A DNA stretch of 64,000 bases, taken from contig MLAX01000001.1 in assembly GCA_001890945.1 (NCBI GenBank), positions 1,302,001 through 1,366,000 on the forward strand, written 5' to 3'. Below the pieces are notes generated by a model. The model saw only the letters and a list, made by a program, of their open reading frames with translations, had not been told where the DNA came from and did not search any database. Source of the stretch: Alphaproteobacteria bacterium AO1-B. GTDB taxonomy: Bacteria > Pseudomonadota > Alphaproteobacteria > Rhizobiales > Stappiaceae. The position numbers and the translations under genes are program-made. Below are positions 1-11,267 of the stretch, piece after piece (the stretch's first letter is position 1; each line of letters opens with the position of its first letter).

Positions 1-201
1 TGTGTCGAGTTGAGAGTATCGTGTTTCGGCGTAATTCAGGCCGTAATTGAGCCAGTTTTGATCTGACGCGTCGTTTTCGATGATCGTTGCCGTGTTGATG
101 CCGCCGGTAGCCGCGCGAATGGCGTCAGCCGTAATTGGCTCAGCCGCCGCCAGATGGGGGCTGACAAGAAGTGCCAGTGCCCCGCCAATAAAGCGTTTCA
201 T
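1..201 (-). CDS. PQQ-dependent alcohol/methanol dehydrogenase, N-terminal fragment
   Basis: Only the first 67 codons lie in the window; the gene runs off the left edge. The product starts with a signal peptide (MKRFIGGALALLVSP, then HLAAAEP, with likely cleavage after AAA). The mature start contains DQNWLNYGLNYAETRYSQLD, which is the pattern seen at the first propeller strand of periplasmic quinoprotein methanol/ethanol dehydrogenases (usually NWLSYGRxxxxQRYSPLD). Such enzymes oxidise alcohols in the periplasm using PQQ and calcium or a lanthanide. A GGAGG ribosome site lies about eight bases before the ATG at 201. The metal-determining Asp/Asn pair is outside the window, so the lanthanide or calcium type cannot be told. 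Confidence 0.8.
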   Translation of the reverse strand, partial: MKRFIGGALALLVSPHLAAAEPITADAIRAATGGINTATIIENDASDQNWLNYGLNYAETRYSQLDT

Positions 202-477
202 GAATTGTTTCCTCCCTCACGAATTTATTGTTTGCCCCGCGCAGGGCACCGTCCAGCGGTCCAACCTCAGGCTCTCCTCCAGGTGGTTGAACTCAGTGAC
301 GGGCAAGCGGGATAGAAACGTGCCTCCCTGTTTTGATGTTAGTGAATAATACTAATGCGAATTAAGTTGGGCGCAACTGAATGCGCGTTTCTCGTGCTAA
401 AGTACAAAAAGCACTTATCGCGCGTAGTGGCGGGTGTGACGAGCGATTAAAAGGATTTGCTGACGTCTTCGGCAGGC
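202..477. other. intergenic region, probable promoter of the PQQ dehydrogenase
   Basis: Between two minus-strand genes. It is AT-richer around 330-380 than its surroundings and would hold the promoter for the dehydrogenase. No reading frame with a convincing protein and no clear terminator or repeat was seen. Confidence 0.4.
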
Positions 478-846
478 TTAACTGCTTGATCTGTTTCGGC
501 TGAAACCAAGGCGCTTTGCAGGCATTTCAAATTGCACAATCTCAGCATTCGGCCGTGTATTATCTACACGTGTGAGCTCGGCCTTTAGAAACTTGCGTGA
601 ACGCAGCTGTGTGCGGGTGAGGCCAAGATCAGCCAAAACACTATCGGGTTCCTCCCGGAGCAAGTGTTGTCTCTCCAAGGCCAATTGCAGGAACTGCTTT
701 ATTTTTGTGGTTTTGTCGTGCAACCAGTTTGCCAGACGGTATTTGTGAGAAAATCTCTTAAGGCAGTGGTTTTGACTGGGGAAGGAAATAACTCGTGCCG
801 TTTGCGGCGTCGAGATGGGTTTGAAAACGAGCTTTTGTGTCTTCAC
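478..846 (-). CDS. small DUF1127-like protein
   Basis: A 122-residue basic protein with no signal peptide or membrane segment. Its middle (about residues 58-90) contains RQHLLREEPDSVLADLGLTR, which resembles the DUF1127 (YjiS-like) motif in which an arginine-rich helix precedes a D-x-G-L-T-R turn. DUF1127 proteins are usually 45-70 residues; here the motif is embedded in a longer protein with an N-terminal basic region and a C-terminal tail. DUF1127 proteins in alphaproteobacteria have been linked to stress adaptation and small-RNA or phosphate regulation, but no function can be given for this one. It stands alone, diverging from the LysR gene. The family match is by eye and moderate. Confidence 0.55.
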   Translation of the reverse strand: MKTQKLVFKPISTPQTARVISFPSQNHCLKRFSHKYRLANWLHDKTTKIKQFLQLALERQHLLREEPDSVLADLGLTRTQLRSRKFLKAELTRVDNTRPNAEIVQFEMPAKRLGFSRNRSSS

Positions 847-969
847 GGTATTTGTCCGGAATAAGAGCGGAATGATTTCACTATCACGAAAAAATATCGC
901 CTGGTCGAAGGAGAAGTTGTCAGTCTATTGTGAGAAAAAAGAACATATTTCGCGAGGTGAGAGACTGAG

Positions 970-1848
970 ATGAAACGGCTGCCACCCTTGAATGCCTTGC
1001 CAGCTTTGGAAGCGACGGCGCGGCTCGGATCCATGAGTGCCGCTGCAGATGAGCTTGGCCGGACCCATGGCGCGATCAGCAAGCAGCTCGCTCATCTGGC
1101 AGAGCAGGCGGGTGTCGCCTTGTTCCGGAAGGACGGGCAGGGGGTGGCCCTAACCCCGGAAGGGGAAAAGTTTGCAAAGACGGTCGGTGGGTCGTTGCAG
1201 GAGATCGAAGCGGCTTGGCGGGGGCTCACGCAGCTTGCTGACAGTCCGACCCTCGACATCGGAATCAGCGCGACGTTTGCCATGCGCTGGCTGATGCCGC
1301 GCCTGCCGCGTTTCTATCAGAGGTATCCCGATGCACAGGTCAACTTCCGGATGACCGGGAAACACTGGCTGCCGGAAGAGCAGATGGATGCCATCCTGAC
1401 CTGGGACCGTTTGCGCTGGCAGTTCGGAGGTCGAACGGACATTGAAATTCTGGGCGATGTCGCTTTCGGTATTGTTCACGCACCCGGTCTCGGCGTTGAC
1501 GTAAAGGAGCACGTGCTGACGGTTAAAAACCGCTGCGATCAGGAGTTGCCCGGCGATGTGTGGGGAGCTTATCAGACGCTGGCCGGAGTTGAAGTCGTCT
1601 CGGAAACAGCGACGGCTTACCCGCATACGTTTTTGGTGATTGAAGCCGCCTTGGCCGGTTTGGGAGCAGCTCTGGTGGAAAAGCGCATTGTGGCGGAGGA
1701 GCTGGCGGATGGCCGCCTTGTGGCCCCCTTTGGATTCACGCTGATCAAGGATGGTTTCGGTGCGATTATTTCTCAACGAAAACGGCCGAAGCGTCTGGCG
1801 CGCGCCTTTCTGGGCTGGCTGCGTGAGGAAGCGGAAGCTGCGCAATAG
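970..1848 (+). CDS. LysR-family transcriptional regulator
   Basis: A 292-residue protein. Residues 4-65 form the winged helix-turn-helix (PPLNALPALEATARLGS, then the recognition part RTHGAISKQLAHLAE), and about 85-290 form the periplasmic-binding-like effector domain. The opening with LNALxxFEA-type spacing and the length are typical of the GcvA/AmpR subgroup. The ATG at 970 follows a purine-rich GAGAGACTGAG site. No likely target is adjacent downstream; the divergent neighbour is the DUF1127-like gene, with a 123-bp gap that could hold a shared operator. The ligand is unknown. Family assignment is secure, function beyond regulation is not. Confidence 0.88.
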   Translation: MKRLPPLNALPALEATARLGSMSAAADELGRTHGAISKQLAHLAEQAGVALFRKDGQGVALTPEGEKFAKTVGGSLQEIEAAWRGLTQLADSPTLDIGISATFAMRWLMPRLPRFYQRYPDAQVNFRMTGKHWLPEEQMDAILTWDRLRWQFGGRTDIEILGDVAFGIVHAPGLGVDVKEHVLTVKNRCDQELPGDVWGAYQTLAGVEVVSETATAYPHTFLVIEAALAGLGAALVEKRIVAEELADGRLVAPFGFTLIKDGFGAIISQRKRPKRLARAFLGWLREEAEAAQ

Positions 1849-1941
1849 CAGTCCCGTTAACTGTTGATTTGCCAATATTGTCGCTCAGAGACAAGAGCGT
1901 GACGCATTTGGGTCGCTGGGCTTGCATCGTCAATGTGTTTG

Positions 1942-1961
1942 ATATAAAGATATCTTTATAT
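1942..1961. promoter_or_regulatory. perfect 20-bp palindrome, candidate SahR operator
   Basis: ATATAAAGATATCTTTATAT is its own reverse complement over 20 bases. It ends 19 bases before the ATG of the ArsR-methyltransferase gene. ArsR-type dimers bind such AT-rich palindromes. SahR regulators of this architecture are known to control SAM-cycle genes and often their own operon. The palindrome is seen directly; binding by the downstream protein is inferred. Confidence 0.75.
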
Positions 1962-1980
1962 TGACATTGGCGGTGAGTAA

Positions 1981-2991
1981 ATGACCGAGCGAAACACCCT
2001 ATCTGTGGAAGAGACCCTGGCCGCCTTGCGGGCAGTGGGGGAAGCAACGCGGATCCGTCTGATCGCTCTGCTGGCGCAAAACGAACTCACCGTGAAGGAT
2101 GCCACTGCGATCCTCGGTCAGAGTCAACCGCGCATCTCCCGTCATTTGAAACTGCTTGCTGAAGCCGACGTCATCCAACGCTTCCCGGAAGGCTCGTGGG
2201 TCTACTACCGTCTGTCGGACGGCCCCGAGGGCGCATTGGCGCGTGATGTCGTAGCCCGGATCTCTGATGAAGACGCCGTTCTGGCAGCCGATCAGGAGCG
2301 TTTTCAGGCTATCCGCAAAGCCAAGGCGGAAGAGGCAGCTGCCTTCTTTGCCGCCCGTGCGCTCACTTGGGATCGGGAGCGCTCTTTGCATGTGCTGGAG
2401 GCCGACGTTGAAGCGGCTATGCGCAATGCGCTTGGCGATGCACCGTTCCAGACATTCCTTGATCTTGGAACTGGCACAGGCCGTCTTCTGGAAGTCTTTT
2501 CTGATCAATATGTCTCAGCGCTTGGGGTCGACGCGTCTCATGACATGCTGGCCGTCGCGCGGGCGAACTTGTCAAAAGCAGGCCTGAACAATGCCCAGGT
2601 TCGCCATGGCGATGTCTACGCTCTGAACGTGCCGCCGAAATCCTTTGACGTCGTCGCAATCCACCAGGTGCTGCACTTCCTGGATGATCCGGCACGTGCG
2701 CTTGCAGAAGCTGCACGGGCTTTGCGCCCCGGCGGGCGCTTGCTGATTGTCGATTTTGCGCCGCATGAGCTTGAGTTTCTGCGGGACCAGCATGCCCACC
2801 GCCGCCTCGGCTTTGCCAGCGAGCAGATGGAGCGCTGGCTGGACGCGCTTGATCTCGATCTTGAAAAAACAACCGACCTCGTTCCCGGCGAGGCCGATGA
2901 CAGCAAACTGACCGTTACCCTTTGGCTGGCCCGCGATCGGCGGATCATCACCGACGTGCCTGCCCAGAATTCTTCCCGAGAGGTTGCCTGA
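1981..2991 (+). CDS. ArsR-type regulator fused to SAM-dependent methyltransferase domain (SahR-like)
   Basis: A 336-residue two-domain protein. Residues about 8-95 are an ArsR winged helix (LRAVGEATRIRLIALLAQ; DNA-reading helix around GQSQPRISRHLKLL). Residues about 140-320 are a class I methyltransferase fold with the SAM-binding FLDLGTGTGRLLEV loop near 158-171 and a later ALRPGGRLLIVDF strand. No metal-binding cysteine motif is present in the ArsR part. Proteins of this architecture include SahR, a repressor that senses S-adenosylhomocysteine and controls metF, metH/metE, ahcY and metK. Here it is followed one base later by metF and then by metH, and preceded by a perfect palindrome, so the same role is likely. 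Whether the methyltransferase domain is only a sensor cannot be decided. Confidence 0.85.
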   Translation: MTERNTLSVEETLAALRAVGEATRIRLIALLAQNELTVKDATAILGQSQPRISRHLKLLAEADVIQRFPEGSWVYYRLSDGPEGALARDVVARISDEDAVLAADQERFQAIRKAKAEEAAAFFAARALTWDRERSLHVLEADVEAAMRNALGDAPFQTFLDLGTGTGRLLEVFSDQYVSALGVDASHDMLAVARANLSKAGLNNAQVRHGDVYALNVPPKSFDVVAIHQVLHFLDDPARALAEAARALRPGGRLLIVDFAPHELEFLRDQHAHRRLGFASEQMERWLDALDLDLEKTTDLVPGEADDSKLTVTLWLARDRRIITDVPAQNSSREVA

Positions 2992-2992
2992 T

Positions 2993-3904
2993 ATGACCGT
3001 TTTGTCATCCCGACTGTCCCGAGGTGCTACCCAGACACCGATCACCGCATCTTTCGAGTTCTTCCCCCCGAAGTCCGAGAAGATGGGTGAGACACTTTGG
3101 GAAACGGTCCAGCGCCTTGCGCCGCTCAACCCGTCCTTTGTGTCGGTCACCTATGGTGCAGGCGGATCGACCCGCGAGCGGACCCACAAGACCGTCGAGC
3201 GCATCTTGAACGAGACCGATCTTGCTCCGGCGGCACACCTGACTTGTGTCGGCTCTCCGAAAGCGGAAGTCGATGCGATTGTTAAAGACTATTGGGATCT
3301 TGGTGTACGCCACCTTGTGGCTCTTCGCGGTGATCCGCTTGCGGGCATCGGCGCGGTCTATGAGCCGCATCCTGAGGGATATGCCTACGCGACCGATCTG
3401 GTTGAAGGCATCAAGAAGATCGCCAACTTCGATGTTTCGGTATCCGGCTACCCGGAAAAGCACCCCGAGAGTGGCAGCTGGCAGAAAGAGATCGACAATC
3501 TGAAGCGCAAGGTTGATGCGGGCGCGGACCGGATCATCACCCAGTACTTCTTCGACAACGATCTGTTTGATGATTACCTGGACCGTATTGCAGCGGCGGG
3601 CATCAATATCCCGGTGATCCCCGGCATCCTCCCGATCCATAATTTTGAGCAGACCATGGTGTTCTCCGCAAAATGCGGCACCTCGATCCCCGAATGGGTC
3701 GCGCGGCGCTTTGCCGGTCTGCAAAACGATCCGGAAACCCGCAAGCTCGTCGGTGTTGCCATCGCTTGTGAGCAGGTGATGGATCTGGTCGACCGCGGCC
3801 TGACGGACTTCCATTTCTACACGATGAACCGTGCCGATCTGACATACGCGATCTGCCACATGCTCGGCATGGGGCAGCAGGGCACCGAGAAAGTGGCAGC
3901 CTGA
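2993..3904 (+). CDS. metF: methylenetetrahydrofolate reductase
   Basis: A 303-residue flavoenzyme of normal bacterial MetF length, reducing 5,10-methylene-THF to 5-methyl-THF for methionine synthase. Recognised by the N-terminal SFEFFPPKSEKMGETLW strand, FVSVTYGAGGSTRERT, the VALRGDPLAG loop, the DRIITQYFFDNDLF segment and PVIPGILPI near the barrel end. The ATG at 2993 follows the regulator's stop codon (2989-2991) by a single base, with CGAGAGG as ribosome site; an in-frame TTG nine bases upstream is a less likely start. The spacing makes it co-transcribed with the SahR-like gene. It supplies the methyl donor used by metH downstream. Confidence 0.96.
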   Translation: MTVLSSRLSRGATQTPITASFEFFPPKSEKMGETLWETVQRLAPLNPSFVSVTYGAGGSTRERTHKTVERILNETDLAPAAHLTCVGSPKAEVDAIVKDYWDLGVRHLVALRGDPLAGIGAVYEPHPEGYAYATDLVEGIKKIANFDVSVSGYPEKHPESGSWQKEIDNLKRKVDAGADRIITQYFFDNDLFDDYLDRIAAAGINIPVIPGILPIHNFEQTMVFSAKCGTSIPEWVARRFAGLQNDPETRKLVGVAIACEQVMDLVDRGLTDFHFYTMNRADLTYAICHMLGMGQQGTEKVAA

Positions 3905-3923
3905 AATAATTCCTTTCGCTGCC

Positions 3924-4108
3924 ATCCCGGCAATGAGCCGGAACCGCATGAGTTTGAGATATGAGGGCCCCGGATCAGGTCCGGGGCGGCATGAGCTTAA
4001 CTGATGTCCCGGTCTTGAACCGGGACCTCACGAGTTTGGAATAACGCGGCCCGGAGCAAGTCCGGTGCGGCAATGTCAAAAATACAGCCGTCCCGGCCTC
4101 AAACCGGA
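3924..4108. repeat. cluster of five short palindromic (REP-like) hairpins between metF and metH
   Basis: Five hairpins follow each other: CCGGcaatgagCCGG at 3927-3941, GCCCCGGA/TCCGGGGC at 3967-3987, GTCCCGGT/ACCGGGAC at 4006-4026, CCGGAgcaagTCCGG at 4050-4064, and a weaker CCGGcctcaaaCCGG near 4093-4106. Units recur every 25-45 bases and several are followed by an ATGAG or ACGAG flank. They share a CCGG(a/t)-N5-(a/t)CCGG core with the doublet near 61.2 kb. They may act as mRNA-stabilising or attenuating structures, or simply be mobile palindromes. Confidence 0.7.
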
Positions 4109-4135
4109 ATCATGGCCAAGAGGTAGGAAATCCCC

Positions 4136-7864
<3,729 letters not shown>

Positions 7865-7895
7865 ATCACCTCTTTCAATCTGTTATGCTTTGAGC

Positions 7896-7926
7896 AAATC
7901 CCGCGGCCTGTCCGCGGGATTTTTTT
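7896..7926 (+). terminator. Rho-independent terminator after metH
   Basis: Stem ATCCCGCGG / CCGCGGGAT with a five-base loop, followed at once by TTTTTT. It lies 32 bases after the metH stop codon and should end the SahR-like/metF/metH transcript. Confidence 0.9.
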
Positions 7927-8015
7927 CGATGGTTAGTGATAAGTCGGCTAACAATTTGCGTTCGCCATGCTGCATCAGCTTTACGTCGGGAAGTTAAAGG
8001 AAATTTCATAAAAAA

Positions 8016-8053
8016 TGCACATTGTGCGCCTTGAAAAGGTGCACGTGGTGCGC
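8016..8053. promoter_or_regulatory. two direct copies of a palindromic GCAC-N3-GTGC operator-like site
   Basis: TGCACATTGTGCGC (8016-8029) and TGCACGTGGTGCGC (8040-8053) match at 12 of 14 positions. Each contains the dyad GCAC-N3-GTGC, and they are 24 bases apart. They lie 58-95 bases before the 43-residue gene, in an AT-rich stretch where its promoter should be. This spacing suits two dimers of a regulator; which regulator is unknown. Confidence 0.5.
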
Positions 8054-8110
8054 TAAATTTGTTTCCATAATAAAAGAACCCCACCCGGTTTCCGGGGAAA
8101 GGAGATAACA

Positions 8111-8242
8111 ATGATTGTGCAAGTCGCTAAGACACTTCTGGTCAACCATCGTCAGGACTACAACCGTGACCGTTTGCCGTGGCTGCCCGCACGGCTCTAC
8201 CGGTCATTGCGTGAAGCCCGTCAGGGCCGCAAGGCGAGCTGA
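8111..8242 (+). CDS. small basic protein of 43 residues, unknown
   Basis: A short frame starting MIVQVAKTLLVNHRQDYNRD and ending RSLREARQGRKAS. It is supported by a strong AAAGGAGATAACA ribosome site directly before the ATG, by flanking terminators (metH terminator upstream, another 81 bases downstream) and by a promoter-like AT-rich region with paired dyads. The protein is strongly basic (about nine Arg and two Lys) with an RLPWLPARLYRSLREARQGR amphipathic segment that could bind nucleic acid or a membrane surface. No family is recognised; it is below the size limit of many gene callers. It is not a leader peptide in an obvious sense, since no gene follows on the same strand. Confidence 0.6.
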   Translation: MIVQVAKTLLVNHRQDYNRDRLPWLPARLYRSLREARQGRKAS

Positions 8243-8322
8243 GACAGCTCTTTAGTGGCCCCGTACCGCATCCGGCCCAAGCGGAAAAACAAACAAAATA
8301 CTTCGGATAATTTGAAACACTG

Positions 8323-8350
8323 AAAACCCGGCCTCGGCCGGGTTTTGTTT
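8323..8350 (+). terminator. terminator after the 43-residue gene
   Basis: Stem AACCCGGC / GCCGGGTT with a four-base loop (CTCG), followed by TTGTTTTGG. Because of the flanking A-run before the stem, it could also work for the minus-strand ArsR gene that ends at 8394. Confidence 0.75.
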
Positions 8351-8393
8351 TGGTCAGCCCGAACAAGAGCCTGGATATGGAGGTGGCCTCCAA

Positions 8394-9080
8394 TCAAATT
8401 GGAAACAAGGCCGTGAGTTCAGCCTCGCCCTTTGAAGAAATATGGACCACACGGCTGTCAGGTTCGCTACGGAGCCATTTGTTTTGCTGAAAGCGGGACA
8501 AAAGGGCAGCTCCCACCGCACCGGCCAGATGATTGCGCCGTTCGCTCCAGTCAAGACAGGGGCGGCACAATGGTCTGCGAGCGGCCTTCAAAGGTGCAAG
8601 GTCAACGCCGATCGTCGCCAAAAAAGCCTCACCGGTCTCCGTCAAGGCAATCCCGCCGGCATCAGTGGATGTGGTTAAAAAGCCGCGCGTTTCGAGACTG
8701 TCATAGATCCGGACTGCCATATCGCCGGCAAGATGATCATAACAAACACGGGCTGTGCGCATGGCCGGATCACGCGGTCCGGTGCGGGTGCGCAAATGCC
8801 CCTTGTTTGCCGCAAGCCCCATCAAGGCCTCAAGGGTCGTGCCAACGTCCGGGCCTGCCAGAGTGAAATACCGGTGCCTGCCCTGTTTGGCCTGGGCGAG
8901 CAGCCCGCCTTCCATGAGTTTTTTAAGGTGAGAGCTGGCTGTCTGGCCGGTGATCCCGGCTTCGACTGCCAGTTCTGTTGCAGTGAGCGCCTTGCCGCTC
9001 ATCAGGGCTGACAGAATGTTGGCTCTGGCGGGATCGCCAATGAGTGCGCCAATCCGTGCAATGTCCGGTCCGTCTTTCAT
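8394..9080 (-). CDS. ArsR-type winged-helix regulator with C-terminal extension
   Basis: A 228-residue protein. Residues about 5-85 are an ArsR winged helix (IARIGALIGDPARANILSAL; reading helix TGQTASSHLKKL). The remainder is a longer C-terminal region with CRPCLDWSERRNHLAGAVG, a motif found in a family of non-metal ArsR-like regulators. The start ATG at 9080 was chosen because GGAGATCGAACC precedes it; an upstream in-frame extension would run through the divergent promoter. It diverges from the NIPSNAP operon, with an inverted repeat between them, so it probably represses that operon and itself. No metal-binding cysteine pair of the ELCVC kind is seen, so a small organic ligand is more likely. 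The ligand is unknown. Confidence 0.82.
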   Translation of the reverse strand: MKDGPDIARIGALIGDPARANILSALMSGKALTATELAVEAGITGQTASSHLKKLMEGGLLAQAKQGRHRYFTLAGPDVGTTLEALMGLAANKGHLRTRTGPRDPAMRTARVCYDHLAGDMAVRIYDSLETRGFLTTSTDAGGIALTETGEAFLATIGVDLAPLKAARRPLCRPCLDWSERRNHLAGAVGAALLSRFQQNKWLRSEPDSRVVHISSKGEAELTALFPI

Positions 9081-9143
9081 GGTTCGATCTCCATCAAAGT
9101 GTGGCCGTAAGTTTGGCATGTGGCGGCAGGGAGCGCCAGTCAC

Positions 9144-9169
9144 AATGCTTCGATCCGCGTCGAAGCATT
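9144..9169. promoter_or_regulatory. inverted repeat in the ArsR/NIPSNAP divergent promoter
   Basis: AATGCTTCGA and TCGAAGCATT form a perfect 10-bp inverted repeat around a six-base centre (TCCGCG). A further CATTCGAAGC half-site overlaps the right arm. It sits between the two divergent start codons (9080 and 9225), the expected place for the ArsR-type operator. Confidence 0.65.
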
Positions 9170-9224
9170 CGAAGCGGCAACTGTGGCACATCCTAGGCCG
9201 GCACAACGAAAGAGGACCGCCGCC

Positions 9225-9569
9225 ATGATCACTTGCTTCATCCGCTATCACATCGATCCTACCAATAAGGCTCAGTTCGAAGAATATGCACGCAACTGGG
9301 GACAGGCGATTCCCCGCTGTGGAGCGGACCTCATCGGGTATTTTTCTCCGCATGAGGGCTCGACCACTCTGGCGTATGGCGTTTATTCCATTGAAAACTT
9401 GGCAGCCTACGAAGCGTATCGGGCCCGGCTTTCCGCCGATCCGCTTGGACAGGAGAATTACGCCTTTGCCATGCGCGAAAAATTCATCTTGAGAGAAGAC
9501 CGGACGTTCTTGAAACTGGCCTCAACACCGCATGGCAAACTGATCGGGTTTGAGGGAGAACACCAATGA
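9225..9569 (+). CDS. NIPSNAP-family protein
   Basis: A 114-residue protein with the ferredoxin-like NIPSNAP/dimeric alpha-beta barrel pattern: [25 protein letters not shown], a middle strand [20 protein letters not shown] and a C-terminal [12 protein letters not shown] segment. Members are small dimeric proteins, of mostly unknown function, often beside monooxygenases. The ATG at 9225 is preceded by an AGAGGACCGCCGCC site and the gene ends in ATGA, so translation of the next gene starts inside its stop codon. First gene of a five-gene operon divergent from an ArsR-type regulator. No catalytic assignment is possible. Confidence 0.8.
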   Translation: MITCFIRYHIDPTNKAQFEEYARNWGQAIPRCGADLIGYFSPHEGSTTLAYGVYSIENLAAYEAYRARLSADPLGQENYAFAMREKFILREDRTFLKLASTPHGKLIGFEGEHQ

Positions 9570-9922
9570 TCGCAGTCATTTTCGAGGTCATACCGCATGA
9601 ACACAAGAAGCAGGATTACCTCGATATGGCCGCTGAAATGCGGCCCTTGGTCGAAGAAATCGACGGTTTCTTGTCGGTTGAGCGGTTTCAAAGCCTGACC
9701 AATCCGGAAAAGCTGCTCTCGCTGTCCTTCTTCAGAGATGAAGAGGCGCTCGATCAGTGGCGTCAGCTGACCCAGCACCGGAAGGCGCAATCGGTCGGCC
9801 GGAACAGTTATTTCAAGGACTACCGTCTCCGGGTGTCACATGTGCTGCGCGATTACGGCATGACGGAGCGGGCGGAAGCGCCGTCGGACAGCCGCGCCTT
9901 GCATGATCGCGAAGAGGGATGA
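9566..9922 (+). CDS. antibiotic biosynthesis monooxygenase (ABM)-domain protein
   Basis: A 118-residue protein with the ABM dimeric alpha-beta barrel fold: [32 protein letters not shown], then [19 protein letters not shown] with a trailing [19 protein letters not shown]. Related proteins oxidise aromatic or polyketide-like substrates or degrade haem (IsdG group), but many have no known activity. It overlaps both neighbours by four bases (ATGA), indicating coupled translation with the NIPSNAP gene and the exporter. The pairing of two dimeric-barrel proteins, an exporter and a cupin suggests handling of a small toxic or signalling molecule. Confidence 0.8.
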   Translation: MIAVIFEVIPHEHKKQDYLDMAAEMRPLVEEIDGFLSVERFQSLTNPEKLLSLSFFRDEEALDQWRQLTQHRKAQSVGRNSYFKDYRLRVSHVLRDYGMTERAEAPSDSRALHDREEG

Positions 9923-10839
9923 CCGGTCTGAGACTGGAGTTCGGCCTGCTGGGTCTGCTCGCGCTCCTTTGGGGCTCATCCTACATGTGGATCAGCCTTG
10001 CGCTCGACACCATTCCGCCGCTGACGTTGATCACATTCAGAGTTGGATTGGCGTCGCTGATCTTGGTCGCGATCCTGAGTTTTCGCGGTTTGCGGTTGCC
10101 GTCTGAGATGAACACATGGCGCGCGCTCTTTATCCAATCCATCGTCAACAGCACAGGACCCTGGTTGCTTCTGGCCTGGGGACAGCTGTTCGTCGACAGC
10201 GCTGTCGCCAGTGTTCTGAACTCCACTTCTCCTCTGTTTGTCTTTTTCTTTTCCCTTTTCCTGATGTCCGGCAGTGACAGGCCAGCGGGGCAGCAGCTTC
10301 TCGGTGCCCTTGCCGGGATTGCGGGAATCGTTCTGATTGTCGGGACCGGAGCTTTGGAGAGTTTGGGCGGAGCCTTTGTGCCGCAAGTCGCGGTCCTAGC
10401 CGGTGCTGCGCTCTACGGGATTGCCGCGATCCGGGGACGCCAATTTTCCCATATGCCGCCGCTGGTCACGGCTGCCGGGACGCTCATTTGCTCGACCCTG
10501 ACGCTGCTGCCGCTCAGCCTGATGTTCGATCATCCCTGGACCTTGCTGATTTCGCCTCAAAGCCTTTGGGCCGCCGGTATTCTCAGCGTTTTCTGCACAG
10601 CATTTGCGTTCCTCATCTATTTCCGTCTTATCAACACGATCGGGCCCATGGGGACATCCAGCCAGGCCTATCTGCGCTCCGGAATTGGGGTTCTTCTGGG
10701 TATCGTCTTCTTGAACGAGACACTGGATCTGGAAACGTTTGCCGGGATTTGCCTTGCCATATTCGGTGTAGTTCTGATCAACTGGCGACGCCCCAAAAAG
10801 CAAGCATCGAGTAAAACGGCACAGGAGAGCTCCGGATGA
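9919..10839 (+). CDS. EamA/DMT-family membrane transporter
   Basis: A 306-residue integral membrane protein with about ten hydrophobic helices in two EamA repeats. The first opens LLGLLALLWGSSYMWISLAL and includes ITFRVGLASLILVAILS; the second ends with GIVFLNETLDLETFAGICLA and FGVVLINWRRPKK. DMT-family exporters of this type move amino acids, metabolites or drugs out of the cytoplasm. It is translationally coupled by ATGA to the ABM gene upstream and the cupin gene downstream. A GAAGAGGG site precedes the ATG. Substrate unknown; within this operon it is the likely efflux component. Confidence 0.88.
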   Translation: MTGLRLEFGLLGLLALLWGSSYMWISLALDTIPPLTLITFRVGLASLILVAILSFRGLRLPSEMNTWRALFIQSIVNSTGPWLLLAWGQLFVDSAVASVLNSTSPLFVFFFSLFLMSGSDRPAGQQLLGALAGIAGIVLIVGTGALESLGGAFVPQVAVLAGAALYGIAAIRGRQFSHMPPLVTAAGTLICSTLTLLPLSLMFDHPWTLLISPQSLWAAGILSVFCTAFAFLIYFRLINTIGPMGTSSQAYLRSGIGVLLGIVFLNETLDLETFAGICLAIFGVVLINWRRPKKQASSKTAQESSG

Positions 10840-11258
10840 GTGTGTTGACGGTTTATGAAGCGGGATCCCGGCCAACAAAACGGGCTAACTCGGACTATTT
10901 CACAGGAACCGTTTGGCAGGACCCGGTGATCGAGGCGCCGGCTCCGGCGCAGGTTCAAGCGGTTAAGGTGACCTTTGAGCCGGGAGCACGCACGCATTGG
11001 CACACGCATCCCCTCGGCCAGACCCTACAAATCCTCAGTGGCGCCGGCTTCGTGCATTTGTGGGGGCAGGAAAAGCTGTCGATCATGCCAGGCGACGTCA
11101 TCTGGATCCCGCCAGGTGTCAAACACTGGCATGGCGCGGCCCGGCACGTTTCCATGGTACATCTTGCGATCCACGAAGCCGAGAACGGGTCCGTCGCAGA
11201 GTGGCTGGAACCTGTCGATGAGGCCACTTACCGGGGAGATCTGGAAGCGCGGCGGTAA
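10836..11258 (+). CDS. cupin-domain protein
   Basis: A 140-residue single-domain cupin. Motif 1 is seen as HWHTHPLGQTLQILSGAGFV with three metal-binding histidines plus the later glutamine/aspartate position, and motif 2 as PGDVIWIPPGVKHWHGA with its histidine. The layout resembles small cupins annotated as carboxymuconolactone-type or mandelonitrile-lyase-like enzymes. It starts in the ATGA shared with the exporter gene, after an AGGAGAG site. Probably a metal-dependent enzyme acting on the operon's unknown compound. Family is clear, reaction is not. Confidence 0.85.
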   Translation: MSVLTVYEAGSRPTKRANSDYFTGTVWQDPVIEAPAPAQVQAVKVTFEPGARTHWHTHPLGQTLQILSGAGFVHLWGQEKLSIMPGDVIWIPPGVKHWHGAARHVSMVHLAIHEAENGSVAEWLEPVDEATYRGDLEARR

Positions 11259-11267
11259 GGAGACTAC

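Noticed and set aside
3005..3949. Minus-strand frame opposite metF
   Set aside because: Antisense shadow of a well-conserved gene.
4040..4135. Possible cobalamin riboswitch before metH
   Set aside because: No B12-box-like sequence could be recognised; the gap is filled by short hairpin repeats.
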